Assembly: GCA_021730825.1 (NCBI GenBank)
Contig: JAKFYO010000072.1
Location: 1-14,006 of the forward strand
DNA length: 14,006 nucleotides
Direction: 5' to 3'
Origin: Hyphomicrobiales bacterium
Lineage (GTDB): Bacteria; Pseudomonadota; Alphaproteobacteria; Rhizobiales; Xanthobacteraceae
The translations under genes and the position numbers were made by a program. This document shows, in pieces, positions 1 through 7,989 of this stretch. Below the pieces are notes generated by a model. The model was not told where the DNA came from and ran no database searches. It saw only the letters and a program-made list of their open reading frames with translations. The stretch's first letter is position 1. Every line of letters begins with the position of its first letter.

Positions 1-518
1 TCGAAGCTACGATCTCGACAAAAGAAGGCGCGGTTCGCGTCGCCTCCATTTATCTGCCGAACGGCAACCCGGTCGGCACCGATAAATTCAAATACAAGCT
101 TGCCTGGATGGATCGCCTCGCAAAACACGCGAGCGAATTGCTGACGCTGGAGGAGCCCCTCGTGCTTGCGGGCGACTTCAACGTGATCCCGACCGTGGCG
201 GACGCAGAATTTCCCGAGAAGTGGACCGATGACGCGCTTGCGCAGCCGGAGACGCGCGCAAGATTTCGCGCGCTCGGTGCACTCGGCTTCACCGATGCGC
301 TACGCGCAACGCATGACGGCAAAGGTCTCTACACGTTCTGGGATTATCAAGCCGGCGCATTCCAGAAGAATAACGGCATCCGCATCGATCATCTGATGCT
401 CTCACCGCAAGCCGCCGACCGTTTGCAGAGCGTCGGCATCGACAAGAAAGTGCGCGCTGCGGAAAAACCGTCGGACCACGTTCCGATTTACGCGGACTTT
501 CGTTTCGCAACGCGGTAG
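1..518 (+). CDS. xth: Exodeoxyribonuclease III, C-terminal part (5' end outside window)
   Basis: Reading frame 3 is open from the window edge to a TAG at 516-518, giving about 171 residues of the C-terminal two thirds of an exonuclease III / AP endonuclease. The family (EEP fold, Mg-dependent) removes nucleotides from 3' ends and cuts DNA at abasic sites in base-excision repair. Visible family signatures, in order, are YLPNGNP, the metal/active-site block LAGDFNV (D and N are catalytic), the TFWDY segment, GIRIDHLML, and the C-terminal SDHVPI containing the catalytic Asp-His pair. All expected C-terminal catalytic residues are present, so the gene appears intact as far as it can be seen. An internal ATG at 108 is only a methionine inside the protein, because the frame upstream is clearly homologous. 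A hairpin at 544-572 follows. The assignment to XthA-type exonuclease III is secure; which of several alphaproteobacterial paralogues it is cannot be told. Confidence 0.93.
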   Translation, partial: EATISTKEGAVRVASIYLPNGNPVGTDKFKYKLAWMDRLAKHASELLTLEEPLVLAGDFNVIPTVADAEFPEKWTDDALAQPETRARFRALGALGFTDALRATHDGKGLYTFWDYQAGAFQKNNGIRIDHLMLSPQAADRLQSVGIDKKVRAAEKPSDHVPIYADFRFATR

Positions 519-543
519 AGATCGTTCCGCACAGCAGTAACTT

Positions 544-572
544 ATTCCGAACGCTTGCTTACGTTACGGAAT
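544..572 (+). terminator. Hairpin after xth, possible terminator
   Basis: TTCCGAACG (545-553) pairs with CGTTACGGAA (562-571) through 9 base pairs with one bulged A and an 8-base loop; one more A-T pair can be added at 544/572. It lies 26 bases after the xth stop. The following tract is only moderately T-rich (TGCTTCTTC), so it may be a weak terminator for xth, or an inverted-repeat operator in the TRAP operon leader. The structure is seen; the function is inferred. Confidence 0.35.
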
Positions 573-616
573 GCTTCTTCAATGCCCTCGCGCTGTCAAA
601 AATAACAAACGCGCGT

Positions 617-625
617 GAGAGGAAG
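617..625 (+). promoter_or_regulatory. Ribosome binding site deciding a TTG start
   Basis: GAGAGGAAG lies with its AGGA core 6 bases before TTG at 630. The alternative GTG at 615 overlaps this purine block and has no Shine-Dalgarno-like sequence upstream. The TTG is therefore preferred as start of the TRAP permease, costing only five residues. Confidence 0.6.
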
Positions 626-629
626 CACA

Positions 630-2660
630 TTGACCGACAAGACGGCCACCTCGCCGGCTGAAGCCACGCGCAAACATATCGGCGACAGCGCTCCTGAAAT
701 TATGCCTGACGAGCTTGCTGCGCGCGAAACGCGCGGGCTGGCACGCATTATTCTGATCGCCTGCGCAATATTGGTTCCACTGCTTGCGATGAACCAGTTA
801 CTCAACCTGCAATTCTTCGTTGGCTTTGTTCTTATCGACGCGCGTTACTTGTTTCTACTCGCCGCGTTGCTGTTGCCGCTGGTATTTCTTTCCGTTCCTG
901 CCAGCGGTGCCTCGGTACAGGCGAACCCGCCCTGGTATGACTGGATTTGCGCAACGGCGACCTTCGCAATCCTGGTGTGGTTTGCAGTCAACGCGGAGCG
1001 CGGGCTCTCGGAGGGCTGGGAATATAGTTCGCCGCCGACGGCAAAAATTCTGGCCGGCATTCTTTGCTTGCTGGTTTTGGAAGCGCTTCGCCGCACCAGC
1101 GGCTGGCCGATGACGCTCATCGTCGGCACGCTCGCACTTTATCCCGTCGTCGCGCACATCATTCCGAACCCGCTCCGCGGTTTCAACCATACTTTCGTCA
1201 ATACGATCGCTTATCACGTTTCGAGTTCGGAATCGCTGTTCGGGATTCCAATGCGCGCATTCGCTGAAATCGTGATCGGTTTTATCGTGTTCGGGCTTGC
1301 GCTGAACTACACCGGCGGCGGCAAATTCTTCAACGATCTCGCTTTCGCGCTCGTAGGCCGCATGCGCGGCGGGGCGGCGCAAGTCGGTATCATTTCAAGC
1401 GGACTGCAAGGTTCGATTTCCGGTAGCGTGATCTCGAACGTTATCAGCTCAGGTGTCGTGACCATTCCTGCGATGAAACGTACCGGCTTTCGCTCCGACT
1501 ATGCTGGCGCAGTAGAAGCGGTCGCATCGACCGGCGCGGTGTTGATGCCGCCGGTGATGGGCTCTACCGCCTTCGTGATGGCCTCGTTTCTCGGTATGAG
1601 TTACGGGCAGATCGCGCTGGCCGCTACAATACCGGCACTCCTCTTCTATCTTGCGCTCGTTATTCAGGTGGATGCTTATTCCGCGCGTCTCGGCCTGCGT
1701 GGTTTGAAGCAAAGCGAATTGCCGAAACTCGGCGAAGTCATGAAAGAGGGATGGTTTTACATCCCGGTGTTTGCTTTGCTCGTGTTCCTGCTCGTGTTTC
1801 TTCAGGACGAAGCGCTTGCGCCATTTTACGCTACCGCCCTTTTGATCGCGATCAACCAGGCATTGCCGAAGCACCGCATGTCGTGGCGCAAACTCGGCGA
1901 TCTGGGCATCGCGGTTGCACGCGGTCTAGCCGAACTTCTCGCAATCCTGATGGCGGTCGGCTTTATCATCGGCTCGCTGTCGATGACCGGACTTGCTGGA
2001 ACGCTCGCCAACGATCTCGTCTATCTCGCAGGCGGTGCGCCGCTGGTGTTGCTCTTGATGGGAGCAATCACAAGCTTCATCTTCGGCATGGGGATGACCG
2101 TCACTGCCTGCTACATTTTCCTCGCGATTGTGCTTGCGCCCCCGCTCGTCAAGGCCGGACTCGACCCGCTCGCGGTGCATCTCTTCATTATGTATTGGGG
2201 CATGGTGTCCTTCATCACACCGCCGGTTGCGCTCGCGACATTCGCTGCAGCACCGCTTGCGGGCACTTCAGCGATGCGGATCGGATTGCAGTCAATCCGG
2301 CTCGGCACCGCGATATACCTTGTGCCGTTCTGCTTTGTGCTGAACCCCGCGCTGCTGTTTAAGGGTGATCCATTCACCGTTACCGTCTCGATCACGGCGG
2401 CGTTCGCAGGCATCATTCCGATGGCGGCGGCGTTGCAAGGCTACGTGCTCGGCATCGGATTAATACCAAACAGCGCAGCGGGGTGGATTTCGCGTCTGTT
2501 GTTGATTGCCGGCGGCGTTCTATTTGCCGCGCCTGTGCCGCGCCTGACCGGCTTGCCTTTTACCACCAACCTCGCACTCGCAGCCGGACTGGTCATTGCC
2601 GGTCTCGTATTGCTTTCGCTCGTCGTAAGAAAATCAGAACAAGGGAGAACCACGCCATGA
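630..2660 (+). CDS. TRAP transporter permease, fused 4TM/12TM (TAXI class)
   Basis: This is an inner-membrane permease of a tripartite ATP-independent periplasmic (TRAP) transporter, with the small DctQ-like and large DctM-like subunits fused in one chain of 676 residues. After a hydrophilic N-terminus of about 35 residues there are hydrophobic segments across the whole length. The first four, ending near EALRRTSGWPM (about residues 151-161), form the 4TM part. The large-subunit signature SGSVISNVISSGVVTIP, followed by MKRTGF (about 263-287), is typical of the 4TM/12TM fusion family. A second glycine-rich half (FGMGMTVTACY, SFITPPVALA) repeats the DctM pattern. The family couples solute uptake to a Na+ or H+ gradient using a soluble binding protein. 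TTG at 630 is chosen for its ribosome binding site; GTG at 615 is possible. Its TGA overlaps the ATG of the binding-protein gene (ATGA), so translation is probably coupled. The substrate cannot be read from the sequence. Confidence 0.92.
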   Translation: MTDKTATSPAEATRKHIGDSAPEIMPDELAARETRGLARIILIACAILVPLLAMNQLLNLQFFVGFVLIDARYLFLLAALLLPLVFLSVPASGASVQANPPWYDWICATATFAILVWFAVNAERGLSEGWEYSSPPTAKILAGILCLLVLEALRRTSGWPMTLIVGTLALYPVVAHIIPNPLRGFNHTFVNTIAYHVSSSESLFGIPMRAFAEIVIGFIVFGLALNYTGGGKFFNDLAFALVGRMRGGAAQVGIISSGLQGSISGSVISNVISSGVVTIPAMKRTGFRSDYAGAVEAVASTGAVLMPPVMGSTAFVMASFLGMSYGQIALAATIPALLFYLALVIQVDAYSARLGLRGLKQSELPKLGEVMKEGWFYIPVFALLVFLLVFLQDEALAPFYATALLIAINQALPKHRMSWRKLGDLGIAVARGLAELLAILMAVGFIIGSLSMTGLAGTLANDLVYLAGGAPLVLLLMGAITSFIFGMGMTVTACYIFLAIVLAPPLVKAGLDPLAVHLFIMYWGMVSFITPPVALATFAAAPLAGTSAMRIGLQSIRLGTAIYLVPFCFVLNPALLFKGDPFTVTVSITAAFAGIIPMAAALQGYVLGIGLIPNSAAGWISRLLLIAGGVLFAAPVPRLTGLPFTTNLALAAGLVIAGLVLLSLVVRKSEQGRTTP

Positions 2661-3817
2661 AAATAAGAACCATACTCGCTGCGGCAGGCCTCGCTGCGGT
2701 AGTCCTAGCGCCCGCTTTATCTCAAACCGGCACCAAGCTGCCGGAGACCCTGACCTGGACCGCCTATGACGTCGGCTCCGGCGGCTACAACCAAGCCGTT
2801 GCGATCGGCAACGCATTGAAGAACAAGATGAACGTCACCCTGCGCGTGCTGCCCGGCAAGAGCGATATCGCCCGCTCGATTCCGTTGCGCGACGGACAGG
2901 TGCCGTTCTCGGCGCACGGCGTTGGCGGCAGCTATATGGCGCAGGAGGGTTTGTATGAATTCGGCTCGCGGGATTGGGGTCCGCAGGCGGTTCGTGCGCT
3001 TCTGCTGAACAACTCCGACGCACTCCTGACGATCGTCACTGCCAAGGACGCGAACATCAAGACGATGGCGGACTTGAAGGGCAAGCGCGTGGCCTGGGTT
3101 GTCGGTGCGCCGGCACTGAACCAGAACATCACCGCCTTGATGGCGTCGGCAGGCCTTACTTGGAATGACGTAAAGCGCGTCGAGTTCGGCGGCTTCGGCG
3201 CGGCCATGGACGGCATCGTCGCGAACCAGGTCGATGCCGCTTTTGCGTCAACGATTTCCGGTCAAGCCTTCAAGATCGCAGCGTCGCCGCGCGGCATTCA
3301 GTATCCGGTCGTGCCGCACAAGGACAACGAAGCGTGGGCTCGTCTTAATAAAGTCGCGCCGTTTTATGTTCGCCAATGGGGCGCGGAAGGCGCCGATCTT
3401 TCAGCCACGAACAAGGTCGAAGGTGCGACTTATCCCTATCCCGTGTTGATGAGCATGGCGAACGCGGACGGCGATCTCGTCTACAACATGACGAAGGCGA
3501 TGGTTGAGCTGTTCCCAGAATACAAAGACGGCGCTCCCGGAAATCTCGGCTGGGACATCAAGCGCCAGATGTTTGCATGGGCGATCCCGACACATGAAGG
3601 CGCGATCAAATACTTCAAGGAACTGAAGCTCTGGACCGACGAGCATCAGAAACACAACGACGCACTGGTCGCACGCCAGAAGGTGCTTGCCGATGCATGG
3701 AACGCATATAAACCGAAGGGGCCAAGCGACGACAAGGAATTCATCCAGGGCTGGATGAAAGCCCGTGCCGCCGCACTGACGGCCGCGAAAATGGATGTGG
3801 TTGTCGAAAGCTGGTAA
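2657..3817 (+). CDS. TAXI-family TRAP transporter periplasmic solute-binding protein
   Basis: This 386-residue exported protein follows the fused permease with a 4-base ATGA overlap and its own AAGGGAG ribosome binding site at 2641-2647. The open frame continues upstream inside the permease gene, but the start at 2657 is fixed by that site and by a classical signal peptide (MKIRT, then a hydrophobic run to LAPALS, cleavage near residue 22-23). The mature N-terminus TLTWTAYDVGSGGYNQAVAI matches the TAXI pattern, in which the ligand is contacted near a GSGGYN/GS.GG..Y motif. MADLKGKRVAWVVG (137-150) is the usual hinge-side segment of the fold. The C-terminal stretch after about residue 300 is charged and helical, making the protein longer than the roughly 320 residues common for TAXI proteins. 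It should capture a small organic acid-like solute in the periplasm and hand it to the permease. The ligand is unknown. In many TAXI loci the binding-protein gene comes first; here it is second. Confidence 0.92.
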   Translation: MKIRTILAAAGLAAVVLAPALSQTGTKLPETLTWTAYDVGSGGYNQAVAIGNALKNKMNVTLRVLPGKSDIARSIPLRDGQVPFSAHGVGGSYMAQEGLYEFGSRDWGPQAVRALLLNNSDALLTIVTAKDANIKTMADLKGKRVAWVVGAPALNQNITALMASAGLTWNDVKRVEFGGFGAAMDGIVANQVDAAFASTISGQAFKIAASPRGIQYPVVPHKDNEAWARLNKVAPFYVRQWGAEGADLSATNKVEGATYPYPVLMSMANADGDLVYNMTKAMVELFPEYKDGAPGNLGWDIKRQMFAWAIPTHEGAIKYFKELKLWTDEHQKHNDALVARQKVLADAWNAYKPKGPSDDKEFIQGWMKARAAALTAAKMDVVVESW

Positions 3818-3838
3818 TTTGACTTCAAGACAAAAAAA

Positions 3839-3867
3839 GAAACGCGGGGTAACAACCCCGCGTTTTT
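3839..3867. terminator. Bidirectional Rho-independent terminator
   Basis: AAACGCGGGGT (3840-3850) pairs perfectly with ACCCCGCGTTT (3855-3865) around an AACA loop; a G-T pair can be added outside. On the plus strand TTTTTCTTTTTT follows; on the minus strand the stem is followed by TTTCTTTTTTTG. It therefore terminates both the TRAP operon (stop at 3817) and the converging exoR-like gene (stop at 3893). Confidence 0.93.
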
Positions 3868-3892
3868 CTTTTTTCACTTCATCAGTGCGGAA

Positions 3893-4720
3893 TTAGCGAT
3901 TGGCGCGCAGATGCTGTTCGAGATAGCTGCGCGCAACGATACGGTCGTCCTGCGACGTTTCCCGCACCGCCTCGTCATAGGCCTTCTGAATCCACTCTTC
4001 GCCTTGCTCTTTGGCGGCATCCGCTGCGAGCGTAAGCCACATCAGGCCGCGTGCGGCCTGTCTCGGCACGCCTTCGCCATGCACCATCATCTGCCCGAGC
4101 AGCGCTTGCGCGCGATATTGGCCCTTGTTCGCCGCCGAATAAAGCCAGCGCGCGGCAGTGCGCGGATCTTTCTGCGCGCCGCGGCCGTCCAGATAAATCC
4201 GCGCGAGCTGATATTGCGCGTCGGCGTCTCCGAAATACGTTGCGGCGTAGCGGAAGAGCTGCGCCGCACGGCGCGGATCGGCTTTCACTTCAGTGTTTGG
4301 AATGCCTTCGAGATGATAGTTGCCGAGGGCGACGAAAGCGTTGGCCACGAAGCGCGCCTGTGGCAGGAACGGCGACGTCTCCGCATTCTTCGCCGCGACC
4401 TGGCTGAAGTATTGATAAGCCTTGTAGGGATCCGGCTTCACACCGTCGCCGTCCGCATAGATGCGGCCGAGCTTCCATTGCGCGATCGGATGGCCGTTGT
4501 CCGCGGCGTATTGTAGTGCGGTCAGTCCCTTGGTGCGGTCGCCTGCGATGTAAGCCTGCGTGCCGGACTTGAAGGCGTCCAGAATTTCCGCCGGATTCGC
4601 AGGCACCGACGTCGCCGAAGGCGCCGTCCGCTTCTGAGGATCAAGCGCAATCGCACTGCCCGCGCAGGTCAAGACCAGCGCGGCGGCAGCACTCGTGCGG
4701 ATGAACTCAGATATCTGCAT
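3893..4720 (-). CDS. exoR: ExoR-like periplasmic Sel1-repeat protein
   Basis: This 275-residue protein has a signal peptide (hydrophobic residues 10-25, likely cleavage after AIA at 25) followed by LDPQK and several Sel1-type TPR repeats at roughly 65-100, 125-163, 164-200 and 201-235. The repeats are recognised by A..G...AQ..LG..Y..G.GV patterns such as GHPIAQWKLGRIYADGDGV and GDADAQYQLARIYLDGRG. Length, signal peptide, the DPQK mature start and the repeat layout fit rhizobial ExoR. In Sinorhizobium ExoR sits in the periplasm, binds the sensor kinase ExoS (ChvG in Agrobacterium) and holds it off, thereby controlling succinoglycan synthesis, motility and acid response. That role is inferred here by resemblance. 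The ATG at 4718-4720 lies inside the 3' end of ilvD (14-base overlap), with only a weak GAAG at 4730-4733 as ribosome binding site, so it is probably translated from the ilvD message. A strong terminator lies downstream. A generic Sel1-repeat protein is the cautious alternative. Confidence 0.8.
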   Translation of the reverse strand: MQISEFIRTSAAAALVLTCAGSAIALDPQKRTAPSATSVPANPAEILDAFKSGTQAYIAGDRTKGLTALQYAADNGHPIAQWKLGRIYADGDGVKPDPYKAYQYFSQVAAKNAETSPFLPQARFVANAFVALGNYHLEGIPNTEVKADPRRAAQLFRYAATYFGDADAQYQLARIYLDGRGAQKDPRTAARWLYSAANKGQYRAQALLGQMMVHGEGVPRQAARGLMWLTLAADAAKEQGEEWIQKAYDEAVRETSQDDRIVARSYLEQHLRANR

Positions 4721-6437
4721 AGCTTTTGTCTTCGGCGGCGCCGCCCGGATGCGTCAACGCTCCGTCGCGTGCATTGCCGACCTGCTGCGCGTACTTCCAG
4801 AGGTAACCGGATTTCGAAGAATTCTCGCGCGGCTTCCAGGCTTTTTTTCGTTCAGCAAGTTCCGCGTCACTCAATTTTACAGTGAGCGTTCCGGCCACTG
4901 CGTCGAGTTCAATGATGTCTCCGTCTTTCAGCAGACCGATAGGACCGCCAATCGCAGCCTCCGGTCCGATGTGGCCAACAACGAAGCCACGGCTTGCACC
5001 CGAAAAGCGGCCGTCCGTGATGAGCGCCACTTTTCCGCCCATACCTTGTCCATAGAGCGCCGCGGTCGTGGAAAGCATTTCGCGCATACCGGGCCCACCC
5101 TTCGGACCCTCATAACGAATGACGAGGACGTCGCCTTCCTTGTATTTGCGATTTTTGACGACATCGAAGCATGCCTCTTCGCCGTCGAACACGCGCGCCG
5201 GGCCCGTAAACTTGAGCATCGACTCTTCCATGCCGGCGATCTTCACGATCGCGCCTTCCGGCGCGAGATTGCCTTTCAGGCCGACGACGCCGCCGGTGAC
5301 GGTGATGGGCTTGTTCGCCGGATAGACAACGTCCTGATCCGGATTCCATTTCACCTTGGCAAGGTTCTCCGCCATCGTGCGACCGGTAACGGTGAGACAA
5401 TCGCCATGCAGGTAGCCGTGATCGAGCAGCGTCTTCATGATCATCGGAATGCCACCGACCTCGAAGAGATCTTTCGCAACGTATTTTCCGCCCGGCTTCA
5501 GGTCGGACATATACGGCGTCTTCTTCATGATCTCGGCGACGTCGAAGAGATCGAACTTGATCCCACATTCGTGCGCGATCGCGGGAAGATGCAGCGCTGC
5601 GTTGGTAGAACCGCCAGTCGCAGCGACGACCGCCGCGGCATTTTCGAGCGCCTTGAGTGTGACGATATCGCGTGGACGAATACGCCGCTGGATCAATTCC
5701 ATGATCTTTTCGCCGGCGGCGGTGCAGAACTGATCGCGAATTTCATAAGGTGCCGGCGCGCCAGCCGAGTACGGCAGCGCAAGACCGATCGCTTCGGAGA
5801 CTGTCGCCATCGTGTTCGCGGTGAACTGTGCGCCGCAGGCGCCAGCCGAGGGGCACGCGACCTGCTCGATTTCGTCGAGATCCTCGTCCGACATCTCGCC
5901 GACCGAATGCTTGCCGACGGCTTCGAACATGTCCTGCACGGTGACCGTTTTGCCGCGGAATTTTCCGGGCAGGATCGAGCCGCCATAGATGAAGATCGAC
6001 GGCACGTTCAGACGGCACATCGCCATCATCATGCCGGGAAGAGATTTATCGCAGCCCGCAAGACCGATCAGCGCATCGTAAGCGTGACCGCGCATCGTGA
6101 GCTCAACGGTGTCGGCAATCGCCTCGCGCGAAGGCAGCGACGCGCGCATGCCGGCATGGCCCATGGCGATGCCGTCGGTAACCGTGATGGTGCAGAATTC
6201 GCGCGGCGTACCGCCTGCGCTCGCAACACCCTTCTTCGCGGCCTGCGCCTGGCGCATCAACGCGATATTGCAGGGTGCAGCTTCATTCCAGCACGAAGCC
6301 ACGCCGACGAACGGCTGGTGGATCTGCTGCTTGGTCAGACCCATGGCGTAATAATACGAGCGGTGCGGCGCACGCTCCGGACCTTCCGTCACGTACCGGC
6401 TGGGCAGCTTCGATTTGTCGAAAGTCTTGGCGTCCAT
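4707..6437 (-). CDS. ilvD: Dihydroxy-acid dehydratase
   Basis: The 576-residue protein belongs to the IlvD/Edd family and dehydrates 2,3-dihydroxy-isovalerate and 2,3-dihydroxy-3-methylvalerate to the 2-keto acids in valine, isoleucine and leucine synthesis. Three cysteines that bind the Fe-S cluster in this subfamily are in place: C56 (NEAAPCN), C129 (GCDKSLPGM) and C201 (SAGACGAQF). D88 (TDGI) and K131, the residue carbamylated for Mg binding in known structures, are also present, as is the catalytic-serine motif GRFSGASRG near the C-terminus. The length and cysteine pattern fit the shorter, [2Fe-2S] type rather than the 616-residue E. coli type; this is family-based inference. The frame could extend to ATG 6491, but homology starts at MDAKTFDKSKLPSRY, and GAAGG-like GAAGG (6448-6452) stands 10 bases before ATG 6437. 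Its last 14 bases overlap the exoR-like start. The related sugar-acid dehydratases are a less likely alternative. Confidence 0.95.
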   Translation of the reverse strand: MDAKTFDKSKLPSRYVTEGPERAPHRSYYYAMGLTKQQIHQPFVGVASCWNEAAPCNIALMRQAQAAKKGVASAGGTPREFCTITVTDGIAMGHAGMRASLPSREAIADTVELTMRGHAYDALIGLAGCDKSLPGMMMAMCRLNVPSIFIYGGSILPGKFRGKTVTVQDMFEAVGKHSVGEMSDEDLDEIEQVACPSAGACGAQFTANTMATVSEAIGLALPYSAGAPAPYEIRDQFCTAAGEKIMELIQRRIRPRDIVTLKALENAAAVVAATGGSTNAALHLPAIAHECGIKFDLFDVAEIMKKTPYMSDLKPGGKYVAKDLFEVGGIPMIMKTLLDHGYLHGDCLTVTGRTMAENLAKVKWNPDQDVVYPANKPITVTGGVVGLKGNLAPEGAIVKIAGMEESMLKFTGPARVFDGEEACFDVVKNRKYKEGDVLVIRYEGPKGGPGMREMLSTTAALYGQGMGGKVALITDGRFSGASRGFVVGHIGPEAAIGGPIGLLKDGDIIELDAVAGTLTVKLSDAELAERKKAWKPRENSSKSGYLWKYAQQVGNARDGALTHPGGAAEDKSYADI

Positions 6438-6643
6438 TGTTCTTTTGCCTTCAACCGCACCCTGCACAGGCAGACTCGCCCGCGCCCCCACGGGCGGCTC
6501 TTGATGATTGGAAATCGGCGCGGTTTATGGCGCCTTCGCGGCGCGGAATGGTCCCGGCCGCCTCACCGTGACGATCATGCAACGGGTGTGGCGAAACAGT
6601 CACATCCGCTTTAACCAACTAGCGCACCGCACAACGGCACCCC
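6438..6643. other. Divergent intergenic region between ilvD and the glycosylase gene
   Basis: These 206 bases must carry the promoters of ilvD (leftward) and the DNA glycosylase gene (rightward). I see no clear -35/-10 pair, no leader peptide rich in branched-chain codons and no convincing attenuator hairpin for ilvD. No open frame here has the codon use of its neighbours. Confidence 0.5.
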
Positions 6644-7222
6644 ATGGCAAAAGCCCAGAAATTGAAGGCCGGTTTCTTTGCCCGGAGCGTCCATCAGGTC
6701 GCGCCAGAGTTAATCGGAGCGACGCTGCTGGTCGGCGGCGCCGGCGGGGTTATTGTTGAGGTCGAGGCGTATCACCATACCGATCCGGCGGCGCATTCCT
6801 TTGGCGGCATGACCGAGCGCAACGCGGTCATGTTCGGCCCGCCCGGCCACGCCTATGTCTATCGTTCCTATGGCATCCACTGGTGCCTGAACTTCATCTG
6901 CGAACCGGAAGGCTCGGCCAGTGGAATCCTGATCCGCGCGATCGAACCGCAGCATGGCCTGCCCGCCATGCGGCGGCGGCGCGGCCTCAAAGAGGAGCGG
7001 CTCTTGTGCTCCGGGCCGGGCCGTCTTGGCGAAGCGCTTGGCATTACCCGCGCGAGGCATAACGGCAAGCGCCTCGACCGCGACCCTTTTGAGATCTTCG
7101 CGCGGAAAAGCGTGCCCGAACTGATTACCGGTCCTCGTATCGGAATTTCGAAAGCGATTGATTTGCCGTGGCGATACGGGATGAAAAGCTCGCGTAGCCT
7201 GAGCAAACCCTTCCGGCCTTAG
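6644..7222 (+). CDS. DNA-3-methyladenine glycosylase (AAG/MPG family)
   Basis: This 192-residue protein is a monofunctional base-excision glycosylase of the mammalian AAG type (Pfam family of methylpurine-DNA glycosylases), which removes alkylated and deaminated purines such as 3-methyladenine and hypoxanthine. The core signature [18 protein letters not shown] (38-55) contains E41, aligned with the water-activating Glu of human AAG. The intercalating and base-pocket block follows as [20 protein letters not shown] and [24 protein letters not shown] (121-135) and GPRIGIS (163-169), carrying the conserved Arg, complete the fold. Family members are usually 180-210 residues, so this one is full length. 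ATG 6644 leaves a normal short N-terminus, although no good Shine-Dalgarno sequence precedes it. It is transcribed away from ilvD and its TAG overlaps by four bases the stop of the converging methyltransferase gene. No Ada-box-like regulatory site was recognised. Confidence 0.94.
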   Translation: MAKAQKLKAGFFARSVHQVAPELIGATLLVGGAGGVIVEVEAYHHTDPAAHSFGGMTERNAVMFGPPGHAYVYRSYGIHWCLNFICEPEGSASGILIRAIEPQHGLPAMRRRRGLKEERLLCSGPGRLGEALGITRARHNGKRLDRDPFEIFARKSVPELITGPRIGISKAIDLPWRYGMKSSRSLSKPFRP

Positions 7223-7977
7223 CGCCCCTTAACTTTAAGCCAGTTCGTGTGCTTCTTGACGTTGCGGACGATAAAATAGACTGCCGCGCTTAGCACGAAA
7301 ACGAACGGCCAGATCGGTTCATCGGCGACCCACTGCGCAAAGTCCTGTCCTTCAAGCACCATTGCCTCAAGCATCTCGACAACGGCAAACGCCGCCGAGA
7401 TCAGAAAGAACGTGTGAAATTCCCGCAGCAGCGCCGAGCGCCATGAAAACGGCAATACAGGACGTATGAACCCGCTCAATCGCGGCAGGAAAGCGGGCGT
7501 CCTTGCCGCCCAAGTTCGATAGCGTTCAGCGTATTTGTCTTCGAGGAATTTCTCTTCCGCCATCATGATGCGCTCGTAATAGAGAAGGTATGCGACACCC
7601 ATGAACAGAACGAGCAGCAGGCTCTTGAAGAGCAAGACGAACGAGATGAAGACGATAAAGTTTGCAAAATAAAGCGGATGACGAACGACCGAATACATGC
7701 CGGTCGTATTCAGCGCTTCCGCATTCTGCCGGACGGCATTACGGCCTGAAGTTCCAGCGGGCACGAAGCCGACGATCGCGACGCGCAAGGCCAAGCCGCC
7801 GAGCGCAAAGAAATAACATGCGATGTCCCACGCTTCCTCGACGCCATTGCCGAACGCGTCGTTGAACCACGTCGAATTGCGAAATGACGAGATCGCAAGC
7901 GGCAGGATCAGGAAAGGAAGATAAGAACGCCAGCGAAAAAGCCAGTTGCCCTGGCGAACGAGTTCTTGCTGCAGCAT
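7219..7977 (-). CDS. Integral membrane methyltransferase, ICMT/PEMT family
   Basis: A 252-residue membrane protein with hydrophobic segments near 17-31, 50-72, 103-133 and two at the C-terminus (about 187-205 and 221-240). The signature of isoprenylcysteine carboxyl methyltransferase / phospholipid N-methyltransferase-type enzymes is clear: [15 protein letters not shown] (89-103), whose RHP binds S-adenosylmethionine, and the following acidic helix [20 protein letters not shown] (134-153), ending in [12 protein letters not shown]. The protein should methylate a membrane-embedded substrate. Prenylated CAAX proteins are not expected in bacteria, so a lipid is more likely. A lipid A 1-phosphate methyltransferase, as described for LmtA of Leptospira, is one possibility I cannot confirm. 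ATG 7977 has a GAGG at 7984-7987, six bases away. The upstream SnoaL-like gene on the same strand is very close, suggesting a two-gene operon. Its TAA overlaps the stop of the DNA glycosylase gene. Confidence 0.82.
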   Translation of the reverse strand: MLQQELVRQGNWLFRWRSYLPFLILPLAISSFRNSTWFNDAFGNGVEEAWDIACYFFALGGLALRVAIVGFVPAGTSGRNAVRQNAEALNTTGMYSVVRHPLYFANFIVFISFVLLFKSLLLVLFMGVAYLLYYERIMMAEEKFLEDKYAERYRTWAARTPAFLPRLSGFIRPVLPFSWRSALLREFHTFFLISAAFAVVEMLEAMVLEGQDFAQWVADEPIWPFVFVLSAAVYFIVRNVKKHTNWLKVKGR

Positions 7978-7989
7978 GTGCGGCCTCGT

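Noticed and set aside
545..571. A palindrome that might be an integration or attachment site next to the TRAP operon.
   Set aside because: No integrase, tRNA gene or direct repeat accompanies it; a hairpin/terminator reading is simpler.
2483..2656. An N-terminal extension of the TAXI binding protein into the permease gene.
   Set aside because: The extended part is an out-of-frame reading of the permease; the signal peptide begins at 2657.
6588..6605. A TGTG...CACA inverted repeat resembling a Crp/Fnr site upstream of the glycosylase gene.
   Set aside because: The half-sites are only four bases and the spacing does not fit the TGTGA-N6-TCACA consensus.
4695..6614. A 639-codon open frame on the plus strand opposite ilvD.
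   Set aside because: It is exactly antisense to a clearly homologous ilvD; its product is rich in Arg, His and Asp with no recognisable domain, as expected from the reverse of GC-rich codons.
6438..6643. A possible ilvD attenuator or leader peptide.
   Set aside because: No short frame rich in Leu, Ile or Val codons and no competing hairpins ending in a T-run were found.
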